DNA from: CAIQPV01 sp964480365
GTDB taxonomy: Bacteria > Pseudomonadota > Gammaproteobacteria > Burkholderiales > Gallionellaceae
Assembly (NCBI GenBank): GCA_964480365.1
Contig: CAYZPM010000020.1
Location: forward strand, 1-64,000
Direction: 5' to 3'
Length of the DNA stretch: 64,000 nucleotides
Part shown: piece after piece, positions 53,962 through 63,425 of the stretch
How positions within the stretch are numbered: the first letter of the stretch is position 1
Layout: every line of letters starts with the position of its first letter
Notes under the pieces: model-generated
Databases searched by the model: none
What the model was told of the DNA's origin: nothing
Seen by the model: the letters and a program-made list of their open reading frames with translations, nothing else
Position numbers and translations under genes: made by a program

Positions 53962-54603
53962 TCAAATCAGCCGCGACAAAACGCGCGGCAACTCCATCAC
54001 ACTACGAATTTTCACATCCACATAAGCGGGCGAACGCGGCGAGCTATCCACCCACACGGTACGCATTCCGAGACGCTTCGCCGCCTGCAAATTTTCTGCG
54101 CTGTCCTCTACCATCACGCATTGCGCCGGGTTTAGACGATGCTTGCGCAATAGACGCATGAAACCCGACATCTGCGGCTTGGGCCGGTAATGTGTATGCT
54201 CGATGGCGAACACGTCGTCGAACAAATCATCCACGCGCAGCAGTTTCAGCACGGCACGCGCATAGTGTTGCGGCGCGTTGGAAAACACCAGTTTCTTGCC
54301 CGGCAACTTAAGCAGCGTATGTCGCAGGCGCGGTTCGTGCAGCACCATGTTCGGCAACTCAGGGAACTGGTGCGTATGCCACAAAAAATGTTCCGGGTCG
54401 GTGCCATGGTGTTTCATCATGCCGGAGAGCGTAGCGCCATAACGCTGCCAGTAATGCACGCGCAACTCGCTCGCCGCCTGCTCTTCCATTCCAAGATACT
54501 GCTGCAAATAGGCCGTCATACTGCGGTTGATGTGCGGAAAGATGTGCGGCGTTGCATTGTGCAACGTGTTGTCGAGATCGAACACCCATACCGGCTTCAT
54601 CAT
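53962..54603 (-). CDS. Pyrimidine 5'-nucleotidase (HAD family)
   Basis: 213 residues. HAD motif I is VFDLDNTLHN, II is VFSNAPQHY, III/IV is MVEDSAENL. This group dephosphorylates pyrimidine nucleotides. The slmA gene follows at 12 bp. Start MMKP leaves two adjacent Met codons as possible starts. Confidence 0.9.
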   Translation of the reverse strand: MMKPVWVFDLDNTLHNATPHIFPHINRSMTAYLQQYLGMEEQAASELRVHYWQRYGATLSGMMKHHGTDPEHFLWHTHQFPELPNMVLHEPRLRHTLLKLPGKKLVFSNAPQHYARAVLKLLRVDDLFDDVFAIEHTHYRPKPQMSGFMRLLRKHRLNPAQCVMVEDSAENLQAAKRLGMRTVWVDSSPRSPAYVDVKIRSVMELPRVLSRLI

Positions 54604-54633
54604 TACTTATATAGTCGGCTATTAAATAGTTCT

Positions 54634-54712
54634 GTAGGCTGGCGGTGAGGTACGAACCCCAGCATGTTCGAGGCCACCAAACGCTTAGGTTCGTGCCTCA
54701 CAGCCAGCCTAC
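54634..54712. repeat. GTAGGCTGG-type palindrome, copy 3
   Basis: GTAGGCTGGCGGTGAGGTACGAACC facing GGTTCGTGCCTCACAGCCAGCCTAC, a long hairpin between argB and the nucleotidase gene. Related by its ends to 914-1009 and 2390-2463. Confidence 0.8.
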
Positions 54713-54714
54713 AT

Positions 54715-55599
54715 TTACTTGCTTTTTATCAGCGTGCCCACACCCTCATCCGTCAAGATTTCCAGCAGTAACGCATGCTCCACGCGACCATCAATGATAT
54801 GCACCGTTTTCACCCCGCCGCGCGCAGCATCCAGCGCCGAGTTGATCTTGGGCAACATGCCGCCGGACAACGTGCCGTCCTCCACCAGCGCATCTATCTG
54901 CTTTGGCGTTAGCCCGGTAAGCAGGTTGCCATCCTTGTCCAGTACGCCCGGCGTGTTGGTAAGTAGCACCAGCTTTTCGGCGCGCAGCACTTCCGCCAGC
55001 TTGCCCGCCACCAAGTCGGCGTTGATGTTTAGTGTCTCGCCATCCGGCGCCACGCCGATGGGTGCAATGACAGGAATGAAATCGCCGGAATCCAGGAAGG
55101 TGATGATCGATGGGTCTATCTTGCTGATCTCGCCCACCAACCCGATATCCAGCATCTTGCCCGGCTCATCCTTACTTTCCAGCAGCAGCTTCTCGGCACG
55201 GATGAACGCGCCATCCTGTCCAGTCAGCCCCACCGCCTTGCCGCCGTGCTTGTTGATCAGGTTGACGATATCCTTGTTGACCTTGCCCAACACCATCTCG
55301 ACCACGTCCATGGTCTCTTCATCGGTGACGCGCATGCCCTGCACGAATTCGCCTTGCTTACCGACTTTTTTCAGCAACTCATTGATCTGCGGCCCGCCGC
55401 CATGCACCACCACCGGGTTCATCCCGACCAGTTTGAGCAGCACCACGTCGCGTGCGAAGCTGTCCTGCAACTGTGGATCGGTCATGGCGTTGCCGCCGTA
55501 CTTGACCACGATGGTCTTGTCGAAAAAACGCTGGATGTAAGGCATCGCCTCGGAAAGCGTGCGAGCTTTCTTGTCTGCGGCGGACGGCGTGAGAGACAT
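54715..55599 (-). CDS. argB: Acetylglutamate kinase
   Basis: 294 residues, amino-acid kinase fold. Features are TIVVKYGGNAMTD, VHGGGPQIN, GLTGQDG, NINADLVAGKLAEVL and GGMLPKINSALDA. It phosphorylates N-acetylglutamate in arginine synthesis, usually the feedback-controlled step. First gene of the cluster running to aroF. Confidence 0.97.
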   Translation of the reverse strand: MSLTPSAADKKARTLSEAMPYIQRFFDKTIVVKYGGNAMTDPQLQDSFARDVVLLKLVGMNPVVVHGGGPQINELLKKVGKQGEFVQGMRVTDEETMDVVEMVLGKVNKDIVNLINKHGGKAVGLTGQDGAFIRAEKLLLESKDEPGKMLDIGLVGEISKIDPSIITFLDSGDFIPVIAPIGVAPDGETLNINADLVAGKLAEVLRAEKLVLLTNTPGVLDKDGNLLTGLTPKQIDALVEDGTLSGGMLPKINSALDAARGGVKTVHIIDGRVEHALLLEILTDEGVGTLIKSK

Positions 55600-55646
55600 G
55601 ATTTATCCTTATGTAAAACTGCCGCGCATTCTACACCACAAAACAG

Positions 55647-55671
55647 AACAGGCGGCATCAAGCCGCCTGTT
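55647..55671 (-). terminator. Terminator-like hairpin after PCuAC-like gene
   Basis: AACAGGCGGC / GCCGCCTGTT stem with a 5-nt loop between the PCuAC-like stop and argB; T-rich on the minus side. Confidence 0.65.
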
Positions 55672-55698
55672 ACAGGGGAAGTCCGCACTTACTTGAAA

Positions 55699-56175
55699 TC
55701 ACTGATGGTCATGCACATCCTGCCCGCCATAATGCAGGTAACTCAACTCCAGTGCTCTCACCTCGGCCTCCACTTGCACGATGCGCACCTGCTTCCCGGA
55801 AAATTCCACCGTCAGGCTCACCGGCACATGGTCGCCCACCTTCAACGGTTGCTTCAGACCCACCAGCATCAGGGCGAAACTGTGCTCGCCGAACGCCAGC
55901 GTACGGTTGCGCGACAAGCGCAAACTCGGAAGCGTATGCGCCTCCATTTTGCCCCGACCGGGTAACAGCTGCTGAATTTCCACCGCCGTAGCCCAAGGGC
56001 TGCTCACCCCGATCAGCTTGGCCGGTTTTGTCGCGGTCAGCTTCAGTTGCAGCGAAGCCGACTGCTGCCCCGCAACACTTTCGCGAAGCCAAACATTGTC
56101 CACCAGCACCTCATCGCTTGCCCAGACATTGTTTGCCAACGCAAGCAGCACGGCGCACAACAGTTTCCGCCACAT
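55699..56175 (-). CDS. PCuAC-like copper chaperone, degenerate ligands
   Basis: 158 residues with a signal peptide (ends NNVWAS). The PCuAC fold pattern is retained (VEIQQLL ... FALMLVGLKQPLKVGDHVPVSLTVEF), but the usual first HxM pair is QQ here and the second is altered to HSF. The C-terminal end has HDH. It may bind copper weakly or have another role. Downstream of a second, canonical copy. Confidence 0.82.
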   Translation of the reverse strand: MWRKLLCAVLLALANNVWASDEVLVDNVWLRESVAGQQSASLQLKLTATKPAKLIGVSSPWATAVEIQQLLPGRGKMEAHTLPSLRLSRNRTLAFGEHSFALMLVGLKQPLKVGDHVPVSLTVEFSGKQVRIVQVEAEVRALELSYLHYGGQDVHDHQ

Positions 56176-56346
56176 CGCTATTCTCCTGTCGTAGTCAATA
56201 GCCTACGTACCTTTAATGCCACGAGCTGTCTTACCTTATACATCTTTGCAATATGTATGGCGCAAAAAAACGGACGGCATCAGCAGCCCATTGCACTCGG
56301 TAATGATGTTGCACGCCTAGTGGTCATGGTGGTGCTCGCGCATGTG

Positions 56347-56832
56347 TTACATCCCTTTCATGCCATGCATATCGCCCATGTCGTGCATGTCATGGCTCTC
56401 GGTCATCGGCCTGATCTCGGCCTTGGTATCCACGGTAGCCTTGTGTTTGTCGGCAAATTCAATGGTCAGCGTCAGCGGCACGCTGTCGCCCGTCTTGAGT
56501 GGTTGTTTCAGGTTGAGCAGCATCACATGGTTACCATTCTTTCCCAGGTCAACCGCCTTGCCTGCGGGCAGGGCAATGGATTCGATGGCGCGCATTTTCA
56601 TTTTGCCGTCTTCATGCGTCATGCTGTGGATTTCGACTACTCCCGCTGCCGGGCTGGTAATCGCCACCAGCTTCGCTTCTTTTTTGCTGGTGATAGAAAA
56701 CTGGATGGAGCCGCTGTCCTGTCCCGGTGCCGTGGCGCGCCCCCAAGCATCGCTCACTGTTATCCCAAGATCGGCTGCCGCCGCCGACATGGTAAGTAAC
56801 GCACCTGCCACCAACAAGATTATTTGACGCAT
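56347..56832 (-). CDS. PCuAC-type periplasmic copper chaperone
   Basis: 161 residues from the ATG at 56832 (AAGGAG upstream). Signal peptide, then the copper-binding motif kept in full: VEIHSM ... MKMR ... GNHVML. The C-terminus is Met/His-rich (ESHDMHDMGDMHGMKGM). PCuAC delivers Cu(I) to the CuA site of cytochrome oxidase. An in-frame His-rich tail (HMREHHHDH) follows the TAA stop (56347-56349) up to a TAG. Confidence 0.92.
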   Translation of the reverse strand: MRQIILLVAGALLTMSAAAADLGITVSDAWGRATAPGQDSGSIQFSITSKKEAKLVAITSPAAGVVEIHSMTHEDGKMKMRAIESIALPAGKAVDLGKNGNHVMLLNLKQPLKTGDSVPLTLTIEFADKHKATVDTKAEIRPMTESHDMHDMGDMHGMKGM

Positions 56833-57296
56833 TTTAACTCCTTGTACAATGAATATTGTTAAAGTGTGGACATGATACATATTTATCTTGCCCCGGCTAC
56901 TGAGAAATTCAGTTCCTTACTCGACCGAAGATCAGCCTGTACCGAGTTTATCTTCGTTCCAAGTCAATCAAAGCGCAGAAATGATGCGACCAGCACCAAG
57001 TATGGCAGGGGTTCTCGGCAGGCAAAAATAACCAACCACTTGGCAACAGTATTTTTGTTGCTTAGTGAAATGGTTTGCTGCCTTATCAGTAGTTCCATCA
57101 GTTGTTTTATCAGAGAACTCTCGCCCCACTACTTGGCGGGGAAAGGAATTTTAAGGCAGGCAAGCCTGGCTGGGAATGTGGCAAATTGTCGCACCCATAA
57201 CACAGCTAATCCTGTAAAATCCCGCATCATCGCCGTAGCAAAGGCATTGCAAAGAAATACTTGCCCAATGCCTATTGCAAGAGTAGTGTAATTAAT
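56833..57296. other. Intergenic, no gene accepted
   Basis: Contains the divergent promoters of the PCuAC gene and the FapA-like gene. The plus-strand frame 56866-57291 has no ribosome site and no recognisable pattern. Confidence 0.5.
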
Positions 57297-59279
57297 ATGG
57301 TCAGTACGTCCTCCAGTAGCGACAATCTCAATCCGAGCGGATTAATTCTCCCCGCTTATGTCCTTTTGCGCCCGGAAGGAGTGTTCATCAATCTTTCTCC
57401 TCCTCCGGCGCAAGACATACTCCGGTTATTCGTCGATCGCCTATTTTCTAATGAGACCCGCTTTGCAGGGCTGGACTATCCCCGTTTCATCCGCCTGCTT
57501 TATGGCAACGACTCAACAGCATCCGCGAGTGGACGGAGTGTTAATTCCGCATCGGGCATGTCTAACTTTGTTGCAAACGAGGTGCGGATTGCAAGTGGCA
57601 TCGTGCGCTTTCCACCAGAACGCATGGAGTTGTACAAGGACGTAAAAATCATTGAAAACGGGGAACGGGCGGAGTACATGTTCGAACCGGTCTTCCTTGA
57701 GGTCGTGAAGGATGAGCCAATCTACGGTGAGCCCGGTGAAGACGGGGTTATGCCCGTAATCGAAATCCGGCACAACATTGAGAGGATTGCAACACAACTG
57801 GACATCGACGAATTCATTGCGAGCATGTGGATCAAAGGCGTGCGCTTCGGCATTGATGCCGATGGCGTGCGCAATGTCCTCAAAAAAGGTACAACCACCC
57901 GCATGGATATTGCGTTTCAACTTGATCCGACGGACAGCAAGGATGCTGAGATCGTCGAGGAAAGCGATCGCCTGCGCCAGGACAATGCGCCACTGATTCT
58001 TGCCAATGGCAAGGCCGATCTGCACAGAGCCAAGAATCGCTTCCCTCAGGTTGCGAAGGATGTTCCCCTGCTACGAAAAATTCCGCGCGCACTGGGCAAG
58101 CCCGGCTATCGCGTGACCGGGACGGTCATCGAAGCCCGCATACCCGAGGACATCGACTTTGGCAAACTTGCCGGTGAAGGCACCCGCATCGTCCAATCCC
58201 CAAAAGGCGAGTTGCTGGTGGCCAATATGGACGGCTTTCTCGTCTTCGATGAGGCTACGGGCGAGATTTTTGTCACCACAAAAATTGAAAACAAGGGCGG
58301 CATCAGCGCCAAGTCTACCGGGGATATCAGGCTCACTGTGGATGAGTACGTAGAACATGGTGAAGTGCAGGAAGGGCGCATTGTCGAAGGGAAGCGAATG
58401 ATCTTCCGCTCCGACGTGTTTGGAACAGTCATATCCCAAGGCGGCGATATTGAACTTGAAAAGAACCTCTCCGGTGGCCGAGCACAAAGCGTCGGCGCCA
58501 ACATAACAGTAAAGGGGAGAGTCATCAATGCCACGCTGGAGGCATGGGATGGAAAGATCAGTGCAGAGTTTGCCGAGGGCAGCCTGATCATAGGCAAGAG
58601 TGTGTCTATCGAGCGTGCGGTGAATTGCGAGATCGTGTCCGAAGAATTACAACTGGGCATTGCCGAAGGCTGCGCGATTGCCGGAAAAAGTCTCCAGATC
58701 ACCTCTTCGAATGTGCGCAAACACCGGGAGACGGTCATTTCCGTCCTGTTGCCGGATATTGCCAGTTTCGACCGGCAAATCACCGAGGCAAAAAACAATC
58801 TGGCTCAAGTCGAGCAGACCCTACAAGCCAAGAACCGTGAAATTGCCGCGACCCAATCCGACCCTGGATTCGCCAGATATCTTGCCATTGCAGAAAAAGT
58901 CCGTGCAGGAACAATCACATTCACTCCGGAGCAGCAAGTGGGATGGCAAAAAATCGTCAACCAGTTCGCCCCAACAGTAAGAGCCACCGATGGTCTGATA
59001 AAAAAATACATGGCATTGGAGGATTCGATTAAACGGTTGACACAAGAGCGTACAACATGCGGCACGCGAGGGGAATATTGCAAGATTGAGGAGGTTTTGG
59101 GAGATACGTTGGTGCGAAAAATAAGCTCCAACCACGGCATGTCGTTTTTTCGCGACCTGCCCGAGAAGGAACTCAGGAGTAAACTGCAAGAACTTGGTGT
59201 TGCGCAAGAGCGTATTTTCTCGGATCACAAGGGTAGTCTTGATTGGCACTTCGAGGTTCCGACTTTGTCTGTGGGGTAA
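57297..59279 (+). CDS. FapA-family (DUF342) protein
   Basis: From the ATG at 57297 about 660 residues. The DUF342/FapA beta-helix covers about 260-480 (KGELLVANMDGFLVFDEATGE, RIVEGKRMIFRSDVFGTV, GGDIELEKNLSGGRAQSVGANI), preceded by an N-terminal domain and followed by a coiled-coil (REIAATQSDPGFARYLAIAE). FapA proteins are thought to be flagellar-assembly or envelope polymer-shape factors; in Vibrio a homologue controls export of proteins at the pole. No flagellar genes are in view. Confidence 0.88.
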   Translation: MVSTSSSSDNLNPSGLILPAYVLLRPEGVFINLSPPPAQDILRLFVDRLFSNETRFAGLDYPRFIRLLYGNDSTASASGRSVNSASGMSNFVANEVRIASGIVRFPPERMELYKDVKIIENGERAEYMFEPVFLEVVKDEPIYGEPGEDGVMPVIEIRHNIERIATQLDIDEFIASMWIKGVRFGIDADGVRNVLKKGTTTRMDIAFQLDPTDSKDAEIVEESDRLRQDNAPLILANGKADLHRAKNRFPQVAKDVPLLRKIPRALGKPGYRVTGTVIEARIPEDIDFGKLAGEGTRIVQSPKGELLVANMDGFLVFDEATGEIFVTTKIENKGGISAKSTGDIRLTVDEYVEHGEVQEGRIVEGKRMIFRSDVFGTVISQGGDIELEKNLSGGRAQSVGANITVKGRVINATLEAWDGKISAEFAEGSLIIGKSVSIERAVNCEIVSEELQLGIAEGCAIAGKSLQITSSNVRKHRETVISVLLPDIASFDRQITEAKNNLAQVEQTLQAKNREIAATQSDPGFARYLAIAEKVRAGTITFTPEQQVGWQKIVNQFAPTVRATDGLIKKYMALEDSIKRLTQERTTCGTRGEYCKIEEVLGDTLVRKISSNHGMSFFRDLPEKELRSKLQELGVAQERIFSDHKGSLDWHFEVPTLSVG

Positions 59280-59342
59280 GCGTCCGGCATAAACTCTCTG
59301 CGACAATACGCCGCACCCCAAGTTAGTTCCCATGCAGTTAAA

Positions 59343-60698
59343 ATGACCGTAATGAACTCCCTACCATTCACTGCCCAGACCGGACACAGCCAACTGCGCC
59401 GACTTGTCTCGTTGCGCACAATTGCTGTGGCGGCGCAATGCACCATGCTCGCACTGGTGTACCGCTTCCTTGAAATGGAACTACAGTGGCTACCCATGTT
59501 CGGCGCTATTGCCGCGCTGGCCGGGCTGAACCTGCTTACTTGGCTGCGCTTGCGTAGCGACAACCCGGTTTCCAATGCCGAACTTTTCGCGCAGTTGTGT
59601 GCCGACGTGCTGGCGCTATCGGTGTTGCTTTACTACAGCGGTGGCTCGACCAACCCGTTCATCTCGCTGTTCCTGCTGCCGTTGGTGATCGCTGCGGCCA
59701 CCTTGCCGCGCAGCTACACTTGGGCGATGACGGGCATCACCACCGGCTGCTATACCTTGCTAATGAAATTTTATGTGGCGTTGCCGATGAAGCTGCCGGT
59801 AACGCATAGCGCGTTGGATGAAACACAAACGGCCAATATGCCCCGAATGGATATGCCGGGCATGGACATGTCCCATGCCATGCAGCCGGACGATGCTTTT
59901 AACATGCACGTCATCGGCATGTGGCTGGGCTTTGTCATCAGCGCGGTGGTGGTAGCGTATTTCGTGGTAAGAATGGCGCATGCCGTGCGCGAACGTGATG
60001 AAACGCTGGCCAAAGTGCGCGAGGAAACTTTGCGCAACGAGCGCATCGTGGCGCTCGGCATACAAGCTGCTGGAGCCGCCCACGAGCTGGGTACGCCGCT
60101 CTCCACCTTGGCAGTAGTGATCGGCGAGCTGAGATGCGATCAGGCCGTACTACCGGAATGGCGCGACAATCTTGCCATCCTCGACGATCAGGTGCGTGCA
60201 TGTAAACGCATCCTCGGCAAACTGCTGGCAAACGCACAGGACACCGAGACGCAAGCCATGCAGCCGCTTGAACAATTTCTTGCAGCCACGCTGGATGAAT
60301 GGCAATTGCTACGCCCCACCGTGCATTGCAAATACACGTCTCCAGATAAGGAGAGGCCGGGAGTGGTTTTGAATATAGACCCTGCGTTGCGCGCCGCATT
60401 GCTGAATCTGCTCAACAATGCCGCCGATGCTTCGCCGGAAGAAATCAATATTGAAGCGCATTGGGACGCCGATAACTTCACGCTGAAAATTCACGACCAC
60501 GGCAAAGGACTCACGCCGGAAGCCGCCGCTCGTGCCGGTTCGGCCTTCTTCACCACCAAGGAAGAAGGAAAGGGACTGGGGCTGCTCCTCGCCAACGCCA
60601 CCGTGGAACGCATGGGTGGCAAGGTGCGCCTGTTTAACCGCGAGGGTGGCGGAGCCACCACCGAAGTTATCCTGCCATTGTATCCCCGCACAACATGA
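59343..60698 (+). CDS. regB: RegB/PrrB-type redox histidine kinase with Met-rich loop
   Basis: 451 residues. Six membrane spans, the quinone-binding heptad GGSTNPF (100-106), the RegB H-box GAAHELGTPLS (His247), a Cys in DQVRACKRIL (287) at the expected redox-active position, and the HATPase (LNLLNNAADAS, GKGLGLLLANATVERMGG). Between the fifth and sixth spans lies an unusual Met/His-rich stretch (about 165-190, PRMDMPGMDMSHAM and NMHV), like a copper ligand. RegB senses aerobic redox state and controls energy genes. The stop overlaps regA by 4 bp. Confidence 0.9.
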   Translation: MTVMNSLPFTAQTGHSQLRRLVSLRTIAVAAQCTMLALVYRFLEMELQWLPMFGAIAALAGLNLLTWLRLRSDNPVSNAELFAQLCADVLALSVLLYYSGGSTNPFISLFLLPLVIAAATLPRSYTWAMTGITTGCYTLLMKFYVALPMKLPVTHSALDETQTANMPRMDMPGMDMSHAMQPDDAFNMHVIGMWLGFVISAVVVAYFVVRMAHAVRERDETLAKVREETLRNERIVALGIQAAGAAHELGTPLSTLAVVIGELRCDQAVLPEWRDNLAILDDQVRACKRILGKLLANAQDTETQAMQPLEQFLAATLDEWQLLRPTVHCKYTSPDKERPGVVLNIDPALRAALLNLLNNAADASPEEINIEAHWDADNFTLKIHDHGKGLTPEAAARAGSAFFTTKEEGKGLGLLLANATVERMGGKVRLFNREGGGATTEVILPLYPRTT

Positions 60699-61255
60699 AC
60701 ACCTCACTCAACGAACAAGCCTCGCTGTTGCTGGTGGACGATGATATTGTCTTCTGTCAGGTGCTATGCCGTGCACTGGAAAAACGCGGCTACACCGTAA
60801 CCGTTGCGCACAGCGTGGAACAGGCCTTGCCCCTGGCGCAGGCCAACCCGCCAGAATATGTGGTGGTGGACTTGAAGATGGACGGTGCGTCCGGGCTGAC
60901 GTTGGTTCAGGTTCTGCACGAACTTGACCCGGCAACTCGCATCGTGGTGCTGACCGGTTATGCCAGTATCGCTACGGCGGTGGAAGCCATCAAGCTGGGT
61001 GCGACGCAATATCTTGCCAAGCCCGCGAATGCAGACGAAATCGTGGCAGCGTTCGGTCACCTGCCCAGTCCATATCTGCCCCTCAATGCGCAAATTACAA
61101 CCGTAGAACGTCTTGAATGGGAACACATCCAGCGCGTGCTGCATGAGCATCAAGACAATATTTCGGCCACCGCGCGTGCCCTCAATATGCACCGCCGCAC
61201 CCTGCAACGCAAACTGGCAAAGCGGCCCGCCATAGAAAACCAAGACGAAAAATAG
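60695..61255 (+). CDS. regA: RegA/PrrA-type response regulator
   Basis: 186 residues: a receiver domain (VDDDIVFCQVL, phospho-Asp in VVVDLKMDGASG, Lys in YLAKPAN) and a Fis-type helix-turn-helix (HQDNISATARALNMHRRTLQRKLAKR), the RegA arrangement. Partner of the kinase immediately upstream (ATGA overlap). Expected to control respiration and redox genes. The linker between domains is short, as in RegA. Confidence 0.94.
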   Translation: MNTSLNEQASLLLVDDDIVFCQVLCRALEKRGYTVTVAHSVEQALPLAQANPPEYVVVDLKMDGASGLTLVQVLHELDPATRIVVLTGYASIATAVEAIKLGATQYLAKPANADEIVAAFGHLPSPYLPLNAQITTVERLEWEHIQRVLHEHQDNISATARALNMHRRTLQRKLAKRPAIENQDEK

Positions 61256-61345
61256 ATGCATTATCAGCCATGATTTGGTTAGAATACCCGGTGCAGGTGA
61301 TGATTGGCGTCAACCAAAACAAACTAGATGGGGCGGGGAAACAAC

Positions 61346-62221
61346 ATGAGCAATAAAATCGGACATGTGGATATCAGGCAGTCTATCAAGAACCTTGATG
61401 CGTTACCCGCCATGCCGGTCATTGCACAAAGGCTGCTGGCGTTAAAGCTGGATACCGAAGAAGGCGAACGGATGTTGCTGGTGCTGATCGAGCAGGATCC
61501 GCAAATCTCGGCAAGAATCCTCGGGCTGGCAAATTCGGCGATGATCGGCGCAACGCGCCATATAAAGACCGTGAGGGAAGCCGCGATGCTGCTGGGCACC
61601 AAACGCGTCCAGTCGGTCGCCACCAGTATCGCCATCATGTCCCTGATGACCAAGATGCCAGCAGGGAAGTTTAATATGCAGGATTTATGGTTGCACGGCT
61701 TTGGCATCGCATTCGCTATGCTGGGCATCGCACGGGTCATGCCGACAAATTTGCGGCCGCAGGATGACCAGATTTTTCTCGCCGGCATGTTGCACGACCT
61801 CGGCTATCTGGCGCTTGCCTTCCTTGATCCAAAACAAAGCGACAAGCTGCATACCCGCTTGGCCGCAGAAGCTGACCGTCCGTCGCTGGAAGTTGAACGG
61901 GAAGTTTTGGGAATATGTCATGACGAACTGGGAGCAGAACTGGGGCGCCACTGGAATTTGCCGGAGGAAATCATCGCCGTGTTGCGCTATCACCATAATC
62001 CGAACGCAGCCGAAGCAGAAATAGGACAGCCGTTGGTGCGCATGATTAATCTTGTGGAAAAACTGCTGCCATCCTTTGGAATTGTCGAAAACGTAGTTCC
62101 CGACATCAGCACCGAGGAATGGGAAGCGCTGGGTATCCCACCATCCAAAATCGAAGAAGCGAAAGAGCAAGTGGACGAGCAGGCAGAACAGGCCATACAG
62201 TTCGCCAGTTCGTTTACCTGA
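61346..62221 (+). CDS. HDOD domain signalling protein
   Basis: 291 residues from the ATG at 61346. HDOD domain over about 20-220 (LPAMPVIAQRLLALK, ILGLANSAMIG, AAMLLGTKRVQSVATS, GMLHDLGYLALA, CHDELGAELGRHWNLPEEI). HDOD proteins are catalytically inactive relatives of HD phosphodiesterases and act in signalling, often around c-di-GMP. No partner domain here; the acidic helical tail ends at about residue 291. Confidence 0.9.
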   Translation: MSNKIGHVDIRQSIKNLDALPAMPVIAQRLLALKLDTEEGERMLLVLIEQDPQISARILGLANSAMIGATRHIKTVREAAMLLGTKRVQSVATSIAIMSLMTKMPAGKFNMQDLWLHGFGIAFAMLGIARVMPTNLRPQDDQIFLAGMLHDLGYLALAFLDPKQSDKLHTRLAAEADRPSLEVEREVLGICHDELGAELGRHWNLPEEIIAVLRYHHNPNAAEAEIGQPLVRMINLVEKLLPSFGIVENVVPDISTEEWEALGIPPSKIEEAKEQVDEQAEQAIQFASSFT

Positions 62222-62281
62222 CCCCATTGTCTTCATCCACCCAGCAAGCAGAACCCTGCCCCCATTAGCTACCGTACGTTA

Positions 62282-63415
62282 ATGAAGCCCGTCTTGCTGT
62301 TTTTTATTGCCGCATTTTTTCCTGCCCTTGTTCAAGCGCAGCAAACCATTCCGCCTCCGGTGTTGGCAGCTAAATCCTGGCTACTGTACGACTACACAAG
62401 CAACCAGATTCTGGTCAATGAAAACGGCGATGAACGTGTTGAGCCGGCCTCGATAACCAAGCTGATGACGGCCTACCTAGCCTTCGCCGCCCTTAAGCAA
62501 GGCCATCTTTCGCAGGATCAATCCGTGACTCCCTCAGCGGATGCGCTACGCACCCAAGGCGAAGAGTCGCGCATGTTTCTCGGCCAGAACAAACCGGTGA
62601 CCGTGGGAGAGTTGTTGCACGGCCTCATCGTACAGTCCGGCAATGATGCAGCGCGCGTGCTGGCTGAAACTATCGCCGACAGCGAGGAAAAGTTTGTCGA
62701 ACAGATGAACAAGGAAGCACAACGGCTGGGCATGAAGAACACCCACTTCGTTAACGCCTCCGGATTGCCGAGTGCGCAGCACTATTCCACCGCCTACGAC
62801 TTGGCCCTGCTCGCCGCAGCCATCGTGCGCGACTACCCAGAATACTATCCGCTCTATAGCTTGCGCGAATATCAGTACAACAACATTAAGCAGGCCAACC
62901 GCAACCGCTTGCTATGGTTAGATCCCTATGTCGATGGCATGAAAACGGGACATACGGAAAGCGCAGGATTCTGCTTGGTGGCTTCGGCCAAACGCGACAA
63001 TCGTCGGCTGATTTCTGTAGTGCTTGGTACAACTTCCGACAACCTGCGCGCCACCGAGAGCCAGAAGCTGCTGAACTACGGTTTTCAGTATTTCGAAACC
63101 GTGCGCCTGTACCAGAAGAACCAGCCGGTAGCCAGCATACGAACATGGAAAGGCACAGAAAACAAGGTCAATATTGGTTTCCGTGATGACCTGTTCCTGA
63201 CCATTCCCACCGGGCAACTGGCGCAGATGAAGGTCACCATGGAAACCCATCAACCGCTCATCGCACCGGTTAGTGTTGGGCAGAAAATCGGCATAATAAA
63301 GTTCACACTGAACGGCAAGCCTTATGCCGAATTTCCTCTTGTTGCGCTTGAGTCCGTGTCGCTGGCGAATGTGTTTTCGCGCGGGTGGGATCATATCCGC
63401 CTGCTGTTCCAATAA
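62282..63415 (+). CDS. D-alanyl-D-alanine carboxypeptidase (PBP5/6 type)
   Basis: 377 residues. Signal peptide (ends VQAQ), then the penicillin-binding motifs SxxK (PASITKLMTAY, with the active Ser near residue 58), SGN (VQSGNDAARV) and KTG (DGMKTGHTESAG), followed by the C-terminal PBP5 domain and an amphipathic anchor (VFSRGWDHIRLLFQ). It trims the fifth D-Ala from peptidoglycan stem peptides. A D-amino acid aminotransferase gene follows closely, as in many betaproteobacteria. Confidence 0.96.
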   Translation: MKPVLLFFIAAFFPALVQAQQTIPPPVLAAKSWLLYDYTSNQILVNENGDERVEPASITKLMTAYLAFAALKQGHLSQDQSVTPSADALRTQGEESRMFLGQNKPVTVGELLHGLIVQSGNDAARVLAETIADSEEKFVEQMNKEAQRLGMKNTHFVNASGLPSAQHYSTAYDLALLAAAIVRDYPEYYPLYSLREYQYNNIKQANRNRLLWLDPYVDGMKTGHTESAGFCLVASAKRDNRRLISVVLGTTSDNLRATESQKLLNYGFQYFETVRLYQKNQPVASIRTWKGTENKVNIGFRDDLFLTIPTGQLAQMKVTMETHQPLIAPVSVGQKIGIIKFTLNGKPYAEFPLVALESVSLANVFSRGWDHIRLLFQ

Positions 63416-63425
63416 GGATTGCACC

